Assembly: GCA_946497695.1 (NCBI GenBank)
Contig: CAMMLJ010000003.1
Span: 44,150 to 108,149 of the forward strand
Length of the DNA: 64,000 nt
DNA from: an uncultured Clostridium sp.
GTDB taxonomy: Bacteria; Bacillota; Clostridia; TANB77; CAG-508
Direction of reading: 5' to 3'
The stretch's first letter is position 1. The number at the start of each line of letters is the position of its first letter. Below the pieces are notes generated by a model, which saw only the letters and a list, made by a program, of their open reading frames with translations, was not told the DNA's origin and ran no database searches. This document shows positions 46,002 through 53,904 of this stretch, piece after piece. A program made the position numbers and the translations under genes.

Positions 46002-46595
46002 TTAAGACGCCCTCCTTCTCTTTGCAATGCAAATTTTTTTAAGTTCATCGCCATATTTCCAGCATTGAACCAATATGTTGGTAGCAAAGAGTTCCATTGT
46101 CCCTGTGCCACCATCTTTTGAGAGATTTGCCTGCTGATATGCAATATCCACGATATCTTCCACCTTTGCTCCTTTTTTTAGATGAAACTGCATTATCTTT
46201 GCCCATCTACGAGCTATGTCGATTATATTGAAGGACTGGTTCTCTACAGCCTTCATCCACTTTGCTCTTGCAGTTTCATTTTTAAAATTAATTTTTGAGC
46301 TTTTATCAAGCCTTATAACAAATTCGTTTCCATACCATGCTGTTTCCTTTATATACAGAAACTGTTCTATAATATCGTAGCAAAACGAGTTTTCTGGAGT
46401 TATATTCATTCCAATTCCATTGAATTCAAATGAAATTGAATTGATTTTCTCTCCAATGAAGTTTTCCATGTTAGGAATAAATTCACTGTCTTTTTCGAAA
46501 AAGCTCTGGATCATCTTTGCGAAGTTGACAAATCCCATATCGAATGGTGGTAAAACATTGAGTTCACCATCGGCAAATACGACATACAAATCCAT
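46002..46595 (-). CDS. DUF2442-like N-terminus; GC-richer gene possibly frameshifted at its start
   Basis: 197 residues from the ATG at 46595, which has no ribosome site. The frame continues upstream of this ATG as SVVRLEDYT, and SVVRLEDYTMDLYVVFADGE has the shape of DUF2442 domains. It would join to the ATG at 46641 (MNEK) if the A7 run at 46634-46628 were read as six A. The rest (WAKIMQFHLKKGAKVEDIVD, TMELFATNILVQCWKYG) is unfamiliar. GC-richer than its neighbours. It starts just after the methyltransferase-HD gene. Confidence 0.6.
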   Translation of the reverse strand: MDLYVVFADGELNVLPPFDMGFVNFAKMIQSFFEKDSEFIPNMENFIGEKINSISFEFNGIGMNITPENSFCYDIIEQFLYIKETAWYGNEFVIRLDKSSKINFKNETARAKWMKAVENQSFNIIDIARRWAKIMQFHLKKGAKVEDIVDIAYQQANLSKDGGTGTMELFATNILVQCWKYGDELKKICIAKRRRAS

Positions 46596-46650
46596 TGTAT
46601 AGTCTTCTAACCGTACAACAGACCTTATTTTTTTCGTTCATTTTAATTCT

Positions 46651-47940
46651 TTATTCCATATATTTTTTATACATTTCGTCTGCTACTTTGTAGAACTTTT
46701 CTTTATCATCTATTAAATCTTGTAATTTTTTTAATTCTTTTTCTCTATATTCATTTTCTATACAATCTTTTTTGGCAGCATATCCTTCTTTTCCAAACTT
46801 AGTTACTGCATGTTCCCATGCTTTTTTAATATGTTCTTCTTTGTCTATATTTCCATAATGTTCTTCTCCATATTCATATGTCCTTCTAAAAAATATTTCT
46901 ATTGTAACAGTTTTATCAGCTGATGCTAATATTTTTCCATATATATTTCTGGTTTCTCCTGTTTTAGATGCCCTATGGTCTTCTATCGCTTCTTTTATTA
47001 ATTTCAATTCTGTTGTGTTAAAAAATCTATTCAGATTTTTGTCTTCTCCCATTATTTTTGCAGATACTTTTTCATGATTTTCTCTATCTATATGATCGCC
47101 TATGTCATGATAAGCTACAGCTGTACATAGCATATCCAAATTCACATTATACTTATTGCCTAATATTAAGGCATTTCTCATTACTTCTTTTATATGTCTT
47201 ATATCATGTGATTTTCCATTCTTATTGTATTCGGGAAATATCTTTTCTTCAATATATTCTTTTAATTCAGGACTAATTTCAGATTTTTTTATTAAAAGAT
47301 GATAATGATAAGAACTACTAGTTTTTCCTTTTTCCTCGTAAAAATCTTCGATATGTTCTACTAAGTCTATTATGTTGTCTTTAAATAGTTCTTGTATCAA
47401 ATCATAATCTGCATAAAAATGAGGTATTCCATTTTCCGGTCCATCTTCTACTCTTATTTTTGTATTTTCATCAACTACCGGAAAATCTTTATTATAAAAG
47501 GCTGGAGAGCTTTTAGATCCTAATGTTAAATAACATTCTCCATCCTCTCTTAGTACTCTATTTATTTCTTTAATTATTCTTTCTACACCTTTAGTATCTG
47601 TATGTGATATAACATTTCTACATAATATACAATCAAAAGAGTTATCTTCGTATGGCAGATTTAGCATATCTCCAATTTTATAATCTACATTTAAATTTAA
47701 TTCCTCTGCCCACTTTTTTGTAGCATTTACAGCTTCCTCGCTTAAGTCAAAAGCATATGTATTAAATCCATTTTGTGCAAATAAAATCGTATGTCTTCCC
47801 ATTCCACATCCTAAATCAAAAAAGTCTTTTTTCATTTGTTTTTTCCATCTGTTTAGCAAGTAATATGATTCAATACTTGGCTCTTTCCAAATATCAAGTT
47901 TACTCGCCTTGCTCCAGTTCCATGCTTTAGATTCTACCAT
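46651..47940 (-). CDS. Fusion of SAM-methyltransferase and HD-domain phosphohydrolase
   Basis: 429 residues with a good GGAGG start. Residues 1-217: class I methyltransferase (FFDLGCGMGRHTILFA 40-55, YAFDLSEEA, IGDMLNLPYEDNSFDCILCRNV, NRVLREDGECYLTL). Residues 225-429: HD domain with His249, His278-Asp279 (VAYHDIGDHID), His322 and Asp342 (LASADKTVTIEIFFRR). The HD part is like small predicted phosphohydrolases (YedJ-like). Both halves keep their key residues, so both may be active; the joint substrate is unknown. Confidence 0.9.
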   Translation of the reverse strand: MVESKAWNWSKASKLDIWKEPSIESYYLLNRWKKQMKKDFFDLGCGMGRHTILFAQNGFNTYAFDLSEEAVNATKKWAEELNLNVDYKIGDMLNLPYEDNSFDCILCRNVISHTDTKGVERIIKEINRVLREDGECYLTLGSKSSPAFYNKDFPVVDENTKIRVEDGPENGIPHFYADYDLIQELFKDNIIDLVEHIEDFYEEKGKTSSSYHYHLLIKKSEISPELKEYIEEKIFPEYNKNGKSHDIRHIKEVMRNALILGNKYNVNLDMLCTAVAYHDIGDHIDRENHEKVSAKIMGEDKNLNRFFNTTELKLIKEAIEDHRASKTGETRNIYGKILASADKTVTIEIFFRRTYEYGEEHYGNIDKEEHIKKAWEHAVTKFGKEGYAAKKDCIENEYREKELKKLQDLIDDKEKFYKVADEMYKKYME

Positions 47941-47998
47941 TACAATATTCCTCCTTTTTCTGCTATATTATCACAACTACTTTATACAAACAAGCAAA

Positions 47999-48020
47999 AT
48001 GGATAGTAAAAACTATCCAT
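47999..48020 (-). terminator. Hairpin after copA
   Basis: ATGGATAG and CTATCCAT around a short T-rich loop, with TTTTG after it on the minus strand. Confidence 0.6.
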
Positions 48021-48085
48021 CTATCTTAACCATGAAAATTCTTGCCTGCAATTGTACAACATTCTTTGTATTAATAAAAACTTTT

Positions 48086-50233
48086 CTATCTTTTTAATAA
48101 TCTTAAACTATTTAAAACAACTGTCAAACTACTTAATGTCATTGCTAAACTTGCAATCATTGGGTTTAAAGCTATTGGTAATAATCCTGTTGCAAGTGGT
48201 ATCATACATACATTATAAAATAATGCCCAAAATAAATTTTCCTTAATTATTCTTATTGTACGTTTTCCAAGATCAAATATTTTTACTATATTGTCCATAT
48301 TTTCGTTAAGTAATATAACATCTGCAGAATCTGCACTAATATCTGTTCCGTTTTCCACACTTATTCCAACTGTTGCAGCTTTTAAACTTGGACTATCATT
48401 AATCCCATCACCAACCATTGCTACATTATTATTCTTATTCAATTCTTTTATCTTATCTAATTTTTGCTCTGGATTTACATCGCTTATAATATTTTCTATT
48501 CCTAGTTGTTTTGCAATGGCTCTTGCTGTTTTTTCATTATCTCCAGTAAGCATTATGATTTTCTTATCCAATTTTTCTAATTTTTTAATTGTATCTATAA
48601 TATCTTTCTTTATTGTGTCTGCTAAACCTATAATTAAAATAGTTTCTTTTTCATCAAATAAATATACTATGCTTTCACCTTTACTTGCAAATATTGTTTC
48701 ATTATCTCTTAGTTTATTTTCTACATTCATTTTTTCTACATATTTGTAATTGCCTGCATAATATTGCTTTCCATTTATAATTCCTTTAACGCCAAGTCCT
48801 GGAACTTCTTCGAAATCTTTAACTTCGAAAATATCTTTTTCATTAGTATAAATACTTTTGGCTAATGGATGATTTGAATTTTTTTCTAAACTTTTCAATA
48901 TTTTTAAAGTAACTTCATTATACACTCCATCTGCTATACTCATCTTTCCTGTTGTTAATGTTCCTGTTTTATCAAATACAATCGTATCTACTTTGTTTAT
49001 TGCTTCTAAAGTTTCGCTAGATTTTACCAATATTCCCTTTCTACTACAATTTCCAATTGCAACTACCATAGCAAGTGGTGTTGCTAAACCTAGCGCACAT
49101 GGACATGCAACAACTAAAACACTTACTAATGCAAGAATTGACCCATTAATATCTTTGGTTATTACAAAATTTAAAACAAATGAAAGTAAGGCAATTATAA
49201 ATATTGTTGGAACAAAATATCCACTTATTTTATCTGCAATTCTTGCAATTGGAGCTTTTGTGTTTGTAGCTTCTACTACCATTTTTACTATATTAGAAAT
49301 GCTAGAATCTCTACCTATTTTTTCTGCTCTATATTCTATATATCCATCATAATTAATACTTCCTGCAATTACAGTATCACCTACTTTTTTGCTAACAGGC
49401 TTACTTTCGCCTGTGATAAATGATTCATCAGTATGTGTTTTACCATTTATAATAGTTCCATCAACTGCTATCTTTTCACCTGGTTTACTTATAACTGTAT
49501 CACCTTTTTGTATTTCATTTATAGTAACTTGTAATTCTTTTCCATCTTTTAAAATTGTTCCGTTTTTAGGAGTTATTGTTACAAGATTTTTAATTGTATC
49601 AACTGCTTTATCTTTATTTTTCTTATCTATGTATCTACCTATTTTTACAAAAAGAATTATTATTGCTGATGATTCGAAGTACAAATGATGTACTAGCATT
49701 GTATTTCCCATAAATACTTGAACTGTATTCCACAAGCTGTACACAAAGTTTACGATTACTCCAACACCAACTAAAGAGTCCATGTTAGGCATTTTATGAA
49801 CAATATTTTTTATTCCATTTTTTATAATATCAAAGCCATAAACAATAAATAATAATGACAGCACCATTAGAGTTATTACATATATTTGTGGGCTTTCCAT
49901 CATATTTAATATCTTTGGAGTTGGTAAGTTAATCATCTGCCCCATTGATATATACATTAAAGTAATTCCTAATATAGAAAATATTATTAGTTTAAATAAT
50001 TCATTATTTTTCTTTTCTTCTTTCTTTTCTCCTAAACTTTTAAAACCAGCTTCTTTAACAAATCTATTCAAATCTTTAATACTTAAATTATCTTCATACT
50101 CTATTAAGGCTGTCGCCATGACCAAATTTACAGAAGCACTAATTACTCCTTCTTGCTTATTTAAATATTTTTCTAAACCATTTGAACAAGCACTACAAGT
50201 CATTCCTTCTATGTTTAAAATAATTTTTTTCAT
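48086..50233 (-). CDS. copA: Copper-exporting P1B-type ATPase CopA
   Basis: 715 residues. One N-terminal metal-binding domain (GMTCSAC, Cys13 and Cys16), eight membrane spans, the TGES actuator loop near 274, the CPC metal gate Cys377-Pro-Cys379, phosphorylated Asp421 (DKTGT), HP motif (SNHPLAKS) and GDGINDSP hinge. It pumps Cu(I) out of the cell. Only one metal-binding domain, fewer than Bacillus CopA, which has two. It is third in csoR-copZ-copA, with repeat copy G between it and copZ. Confidence 0.96.
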   Translation of the reverse strand: MKKIILNIEGMTCSACSNGLEKYLNKQEGVISASVNLVMATALIEYEDNLSIKDLNRFVKEAGFKSLGEKKEEKKNNELFKLIIFSILGITLMYISMGQMINLPTPKILNMMESPQIYVITLMVLSLLFIVYGFDIIKNGIKNIVHKMPNMDSLVGVGVIVNFVYSLWNTVQVFMGNTMLVHHLYFESSAIIILFVKIGRYIDKKNKDKAVDTIKNLVTITPKNGTILKDGKELQVTINEIQKGDTVISKPGEKIAVDGTIINGKTHTDESFITGESKPVSKKVGDTVIAGSINYDGYIEYRAEKIGRDSSISNIVKMVVEATNTKAPIARIADKISGYFVPTIFIIALLSFVLNFVITKDINGSILALVSVLVVACPCALGLATPLAMVVAIGNCSRKGILVKSSETLEAINKVDTIVFDKTGTLTTGKMSIADGVYNEVTLKILKSLEKNSNHPLAKSIYTNEKDIFEVKDFEEVPGLGVKGIINGKQYYAGNYKYVEKMNVENKLRDNETIFASKGESIVYLFDEKETILIIGLADTIKKDIIDTIKKLEKLDKKIIMLTGDNEKTARAIAKQLGIENIISDVNPEQKLDKIKELNKNNNVAMVGDGINDSPSLKAATVGISVENGTDISADSADVILLNENMDNIVKIFDLGKRTIRIIKENLFWALFYNVCMIPLATGLLPIALNPMIASLAMTLSSLTVVLNSLRLLKR

Positions 50234-50256
50234 ACTTCACTCCTTTGGAATTTTGT

Positions 50257-50380
50257 CGGGATTTGGGGACGTTCCTTTTTTCCCTTTCGGGATTTTGGAA
50301 AATCGGGATTTAGGGACGGTCTTTTTTTCCCTTTCGGGATTTTAGGAACGTCCCCAAATCCCCTTTCCCAAATCCCTTTT
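50257..50380. repeat. REP-like element, copy G: cluster of three to four units inside the cop operon
   Basis: CGGGATTTGGGGACGTTCC with TTTTTTCCC, then CGGGATTTAGGGACGGTC with TTTTTTTCCC, then CGGGATTTTAGGAACGTCCC with CAAATCCCC and a last CCCAAATCCC. It fills most of the copZ-copA gap. Confidence 0.9.
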
Positions 50381-50382
50381 CC

Positions 50383-50586
50383 TTATTTTACTTTAAATCC
50401 TAAATTCTCTATTTTTTCTTTAATTATATTCATATCCACTTCTTTTTTACTTTCTATTTTTACTGTTCCGTCTTCATGATTTGCTTTTACATTTTTTATA
50501 GCTTTAACTTCTCCTAATGCATTTTCTATTCTTTTTTCGCATCCTCCACACATCATACCTTCTACATTTAAAATAATTTCATTCAT
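50383..50586 (-). CDS. copZ: Copper chaperone CopZ
   Basis: 67-residue single HMA domain, with Cys13 and Cys16 in GMMCGGC. It shuttles Cu(I) to CopA and to the CsoR sensor. GGAGG ribosome site. It is second in the cop operon, 57 bases after csoR. Confidence 0.93.
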   Translation of the reverse strand: MNEIILNVEGMMCGGCEKRIENALGEVKAIKNVKANHEDGTVKIESKKEVDMNIIKEKIENLGFKVK

Positions 50587-50643
50587 TTTTATTCCTCCTT
50601 ATATCTTTCTATAATTTATAAATAAACATTTTTTATTAATATA

Positions 50644-50943
50644 CTATTTATTAAATCTTTTAAATAAACTCATAAGTTCATCTATTACTTCTGTATCCTT
50701 TTTTTCTATGCTGTCTGTGATACATGAATATAAGTGATTTTCTAATATATGCATGGATAAACTTTTTATTGAGCTTTCTATTGCTGATAGCTGAATTAAT
50801 ATATCATTACAATATCTATCATCTAGCACCATATTTTTTATGCCCTTAACCTGCCCCTCTATCCTATTTAATCTGTTATTAATTATTTTCTTTTCGTCTT
50901 CACTTCTTACTGTCTTTTTGTTGTTGCAACATTCATTATTCAT
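50644..50943 (-). CDS. csoR: Copper-sensing transcriptional repressor CsoR
   Basis: 99 residues of the DUF156 all-helical repressor family. Cu(I) ligands Cys45 (YC), His70 and Cys74 (HLYSC) are present at the same positions as in Bacillus CsoR, with RLNRIEGQVKGIKNMV as the DNA-contact helix. Without copper it represses, and Cu(I) releases it. Its operator overlaps the promoter at 50964-50991. Confidence 0.95.
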   Translation of the reverse strand: MNNECCNNKKTVRSEDEKKIINNRLNRIEGQVKGIKNMVLDDRYCNDILIQLSAIESSIKSLSMHILENHLYSCITDSIEKKDTEVIDELMSLFKRFNK

Positions 50944-50963
50944 TTAACCACCTCTTGATATAT

Positions 50964-50991
50964 AATATACCCTGTATAGGTATTTAGTCAA
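50964..50991 (-). promoter_or_regulatory. cop operon promoter with CsoR-type operator
   Basis: TTGACT (50991-50986) and TATATT (50969-50964) are 16 bases apart on the minus strand. Between them ATACC-CTGTATA-GGTAT (50967-50983) has the symmetrical TACC/GGTA arms of CsoR boxes; a further GGGGTATAT lies at 50996-51004. Confidence 0.65.
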
Positions 50992-51034
50992 TAGAGGGGT
51001 ATATTAGCTCTTTTACTGTCATATCAACATAAAG

Positions 51035-51070
51035 AAGGGGAAACATCCCCCCTTAGAAATGTTTCCCCTT
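51035..51070 (-). terminator. Terminator of the 51.1-kb gene
   Basis: AAGGGGAAACAT and ATGTTTCCCCTT make a 12-base perfect stem. It separates the gene from csoR. Confidence 0.85.
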
Positions 51071-51076
51071 TGTGAT

Positions 51077-51352
51077 TTACTCGGGCATTTTGCCACCACT
51101 TGTCCACAGCATGTACAAATCATTGCCTTTAAACCAATACTGCCCTAAAAGAGCAAGCGCTGCATATTCCTCACTGCCATTAATAGACAGTTTCTTTAAA
51201 CAGTTTTCGAATGCAGGAAATGCAACATCATGCAATGACGAAGATTCTTTCAACAACCGTTCCATCTCATCTGCCCACATTGTAGCAAATTCCTTAGAAA
51301 TATCGTTTTCAAGTTCCTCCCATTTTTTTGTTTTACCTTCACATACTTTCAT
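51077..51352 (-). CDS. Hypothetical 91-residue protein; GC-richer singleton
   Basis: MKVCEGKTKKWEELENDISK, mostly helical, with FPAFENCLKKLSINGSEEYAALALLGQYWFKGNDLYMLWTSGG at the C-terminal half (read in pieces). No membrane span. I recognise no family. AAAGGAG ribosome site, promoter at 51398-51426, terminator at 51035. Divergent from the RelA/SpoT-domain gene, and both are GC-richer than the surroundings, so the two may have come in together. Confidence 0.65.
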   Translation of the reverse strand: MKVCEGKTKKWEELENDISKEFATMWADEMERLLKESSSLHDVAFPAFENCLKKLSINGSEEYAALALLGQYWFKGNDLYMLWTSGGKMPE

Positions 51353-51397
51353 TATGTTCTCCTTTACTTTTGCTATGGTCTACGAGTTATCTTTTTT

Positions 51398-51426
51398 ATT
51401 TTAGCATAAATTTACATAATAGTCTA
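51398..51426 (-). promoter_or_regulatory. Promoter of the 51.1-kb gene
   Basis: TAGACT (51426-51421) and TAAAAT (51403-51398), 17 bases apart, with TGC before the -10 and TATGTAAAT (51418-51410) in the spacer. Confidence 0.6.
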
Positions 51427-51455
51427 TAATTTTTTTCAATTATTTTTTACTTTTT

Positions 51456-51474
51456 TATGTAAATGTGATATAAT
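51456..51474 (+). promoter_or_regulatory. Extended -10 promoter of the RelA/SpoT-domain gene
   Basis: TATGTAAAT (51456-51464) followed by TGATATAAT (-10 at 51469-51474), as at 21767-21786. Confidence 0.6.
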
Positions 51475-51512
51475 ATATAGACACTAAATAGCTGAAGAAA
51501 GGAGGACAATTT

Positions 51513-52478
51513 ATGTCCGACAAAGTACAAACCGTGCAAAACAACATCTGGTTTCCAGATATTGCTCCCATTTTATACCGGGGAGTAGGTTCTCTAGTAC
51601 AGGTTCAACGCTTGTATCTGGATGAAGTAATGCTTGAGGCAGATAAGCTTCGTGGAAATACGTTTGTTCCAAATTATTTGGACATGTATCACACAAAACT
51701 CGAAAACTACTTGAACCGCTATTATAATTACGGTTCATTGGCTGAACTTGAAAAGGAGATTATTGAATTAAAGAAATTTTTAGCAAGTCTAAAGATTCCT
51801 TGTTCCATTTCTGGCCGACTAAAAAACTATGTCGCTTTTTTAGAGAAAGTGCGAACATTCATCTATGATGGTCTCGATCCATACTCTATCAACGACGAGT
51901 TGGGCTTTAGGATAGTAATAGGAACAAGCCGATATGATGATGAAAAGTCAATTAGTCAACTCTACGAAGTAGCTAACAAAGTGATTGCTTTCTTCGTTAT
52001 CCGGAAAGGTTACCAATTAATAAAGCCATCTCCAGCAAATGGCCTTGGCTTTAATCAGGAACTTTTTCCAAAGGTATTTGTTCCATCAAAAGGGCTCATC
52101 TACCCAGAATATGCAAAATACGTCAAAGACTATTTTGTTGCTCCTAAAAAGAAGGGCTATCAAGCTCTTCATATGGTATTCGTAACCAAGAGTGGCTTAA
52201 CAATTGAAGTTCAATTAAGGACATTTGCTAGCCACTTCCATGCAGAGTACAATGCTACTCATCTTGCACACAAAGATGAAAGATACGGAGCCAGTAGCAA
52301 GGAACTTACCCAAGAAGAGAAGGAAGCTGATGCTAAAAGGCAAGCTGCAATAAAGGTTGTCTTCGATCCAGAGAAGGTTAACCTCGACTCCTACTTCTCA
52401 AAAAATGGGGAAACTCTGGATTTAATCGGTCTACAAGAAACTATACGAGATCCATTCAACAACTTCTACGTTGCTTAA
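51513..52478 (+). CDS. Orphan RelA/SpoT-domain nucleotidyltransferase (small alarmone synthetase-like)
   Basis: 321 residues with an AAAGGAGG start. After a helical N-terminus of about 95 residues comes the ppGpp-synthetase core: SISGRLKNYVAFLEK (98-112, the RxKS-like loop), NDELGFRIVI (127-136, metal Asp128), YFVAPKKKGYQALHMVF (207-223) and IEVQLRTFASHFHAEYNATHLAHK (231-254, Glu232). There is no hydrolase HD or TGS domain. It resembles a single-domain alarmone synthetase but diverges strongly, and a nucleotide-toxin relative is also possible. GC-richer than neighbours; own promoter and terminator. Confidence 0.82.
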   Translation: MSDKVQTVQNNIWFPDIAPILYRGVGSLVQVQRLYLDEVMLEADKLRGNTFVPNYLDMYHTKLENYLNRYYNYGSLAELEKEIIELKKFLASLKIPCSISGRLKNYVAFLEKVRTFIYDGLDPYSINDELGFRIVIGTSRYDDEKSISQLYEVANKVIAFFVIRKGYQLIKPSPANGLGFNQELFPKVFVPSKGLIYPEYAKYVKDYFVAPKKKGYQALHMVFVTKSGLTIEVQLRTFASHFHAEYNATHLAHKDERYGASSKELTQEEKEADAKRQAAIKVVFDPEKVNLDSYFSKNGETLDLIGLQETIRDPFNNFYVA

Positions 52479-52487
52479 GGTCTCGTA

Positions 52488-52537
52488 AAACGCCCTACTA
52501 CACAAGAAATAAATTTCTTTCTGTGTAGTGGGGCGTT
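52488..52537. terminator. Bidirectional terminator
   Basis: A long stem, AACGCCCTACTACACA against TGTGTAGTGGGGCGTT, with G-U pairs, lies between the alarmone-like gene and the convergent anti-sigma gene. Confidence 0.85.
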
Positions 52538-52540
52538 ACT

Positions 52541-53203
52541 TTATTTATTCTTTCCTGTTAATGGCGCATATATCCATTGTAGGAAAAACAATTCATATGG
52601 ATTTCCACCTTTACGACTACTTATATGCTTTATTTTTTTATTGTTACTAAGTTTTGCTTCTATCTCTTCAATCGCTTTTTTATTTGAATTTACTTCGTAA
52701 TAAGCTGGAAATATATTATTTTCTTCATATCCTTCTAATAAATTTTGTCTGTCTGCAAAGTGTTGCTTCATATCATTTAGTGCATCTTCTTTTGATTTAT
52801 ATATAATTTCTGCATTTTTGTCAGTTTCTTTTATTATATTTTCTATCTCTACTCGCTCTTCATCTGTTATAGAATCTTCTAAAAATATTGTCATTTCACT
52901 TATATATTTATCATAATTAATTAATACAGCAATATTCAAGATAATTAAAATAATTAATATAATTGAAATTGCTATAATAATCTTAGTTTTCTTTTTCATC
53001 TTCTTTTTTATCTTTTTTAAATAATCTATTTCATTTTGAGTAGTAGTAGGATTCTCTTCTTCGTTATTCATTTCTAAATATATTTTTGCACAATTTTCGC
53101 ATTTTTTTAAATGTTTTTCTACAAATTCTTTTGAACCTTGTTTTAAACATCCATCTTTATAACTAAATAATAAATCTTGAACGATATCACATTCTTTTTT
53201 CAT
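52541..53203 (-). CDS. Anti-sigma factor with zinc finger and FtsX-like extracellular domain
   Basis: From the ATG at 53203, 220 residues. The N-terminus is a zf-HC2 anti-sigma domain (His31, Cys35, Cys38 in HLKKCENC), then a Lys-rich linker, one span (about 74-96) and an outer domain (about 100-205) with MTIFLEDSITDEERVEIENI, YKSKEDALNDMKQHFADRQNLLEGY and NIFPAYYEV. This is the pattern of the FtsX extracellular domain. It follows the ECF sigma gene by 56 bases and should hold that sigma factor at the membrane. Confidence 0.85.
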   Translation of the reverse strand: MKKECDIVQDLLFSYKDGCLKQGSKEFVEKHLKKCENCAKIYLEMNNEEENPTTTQNEIDYLKKIKKKMKKKTKIIIAISIILIILIILNIAVLINYDKYISEMTIFLEDSITDEERVEIENIIKETDKNAEIIYKSKEDALNDMKQHFADRQNLLEGYEENNIFPAYYEVNSNKKAIEEIEAKLSNNKKIKHISSRKGGNPYELFFLQWIYAPLTGKNK

Positions 53204-53259
53204 CTTTATTCCCATTCCTCTCTTACTTTTGTTATATTATGACTTACTAACATCTTTTT

Positions 53260-53745
53260 TTAGGATTTATCCTCCTTTAATTTTTGTTTGCCTCTAAAAT
53301 ACGTAACTCTTACCCAATTTGGCGTCTTATTCATTACTTCTGCTATTTCTTCATTTTTTAGCCCGCCTAATAATTTTAAATACATCACGCTTTTTGTTTC
53401 ATCATTTAGCTTTTGAATTTTCTTAAATAAATCCAGCTTATCCTCTTGTAAAAATATATTTTCTTCTAGTGAATTTTCTGTTATAAGTTCATTTTCTACA
53501 TCTTCTAAAGATATATTTTTTTGCTTTTCTTTTTTTCTTATATCTTTATATAAAATAAATTTTGCAATTTGACACAACCATGTAGAAATCTTGCTTTCCC
53601 CTCTAAATTTATCTATGTTTTTAACCGCTACTAAGAAGGTTTCTTGCACTATGTCTTCACTTAGATCTTTATTTTTGGTTAAGCAGAATATGTATTTATA
53701 TACTATTTGAGCATAATTATTATAAATCTCTTCTATATCCTGCAT
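53260..53745 (-). CDS. ECF-type RNA polymerase sigma factor
   Basis: 161 residues with region 2 (YKYIFCLTKNKDLSEDIVQETFLVAVKNIDKFRGESKISTWLCQIAKF, read in pieces) and region 4 (MYLKLLGGLKNEEIAEVMNKTPNWVRVTYFRGKQKLKE). It recruits polymerase to stress promoters when released by the anti-sigma gene downstream. No autoregulatory promoter was identified. Confidence 0.94.
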   Translation of the reverse strand: MQDIEEIYNNYAQIVYKYIFCLTKNKDLSEDIVQETFLVAVKNIDKFRGESKISTWLCQIAKFILYKDIRKKEKQKNISLEDVENELITENSLEENIFLQEDKLDLFKKIQKLNDETKSVMYLKLLGGLKNEEIAEVMNKTPNWVRVTYFRGKQKLKEDKS

Positions 53746-53904
53746 AATTTCCCCCTTTCATTTTATTAGTGTTAAAAACTTTATTTTTGTTACAATTACT
53801 TTCTACATCTTTACTAAAATTATATATTCATATTATAATACAATGTATAAAGCAATTTAGCAACTGTTTAATTAATGGTAATCAATTGATTGGAAAGGAG
53901 TTTT

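Noticed and set aside
50257..50380. Repeat cluster resembling a short CRISPR array
   Set aside because: Units differ in sequence and orientation, there are no regular spacers, and the same unit is dispersed at other loci; no cas gene is present.
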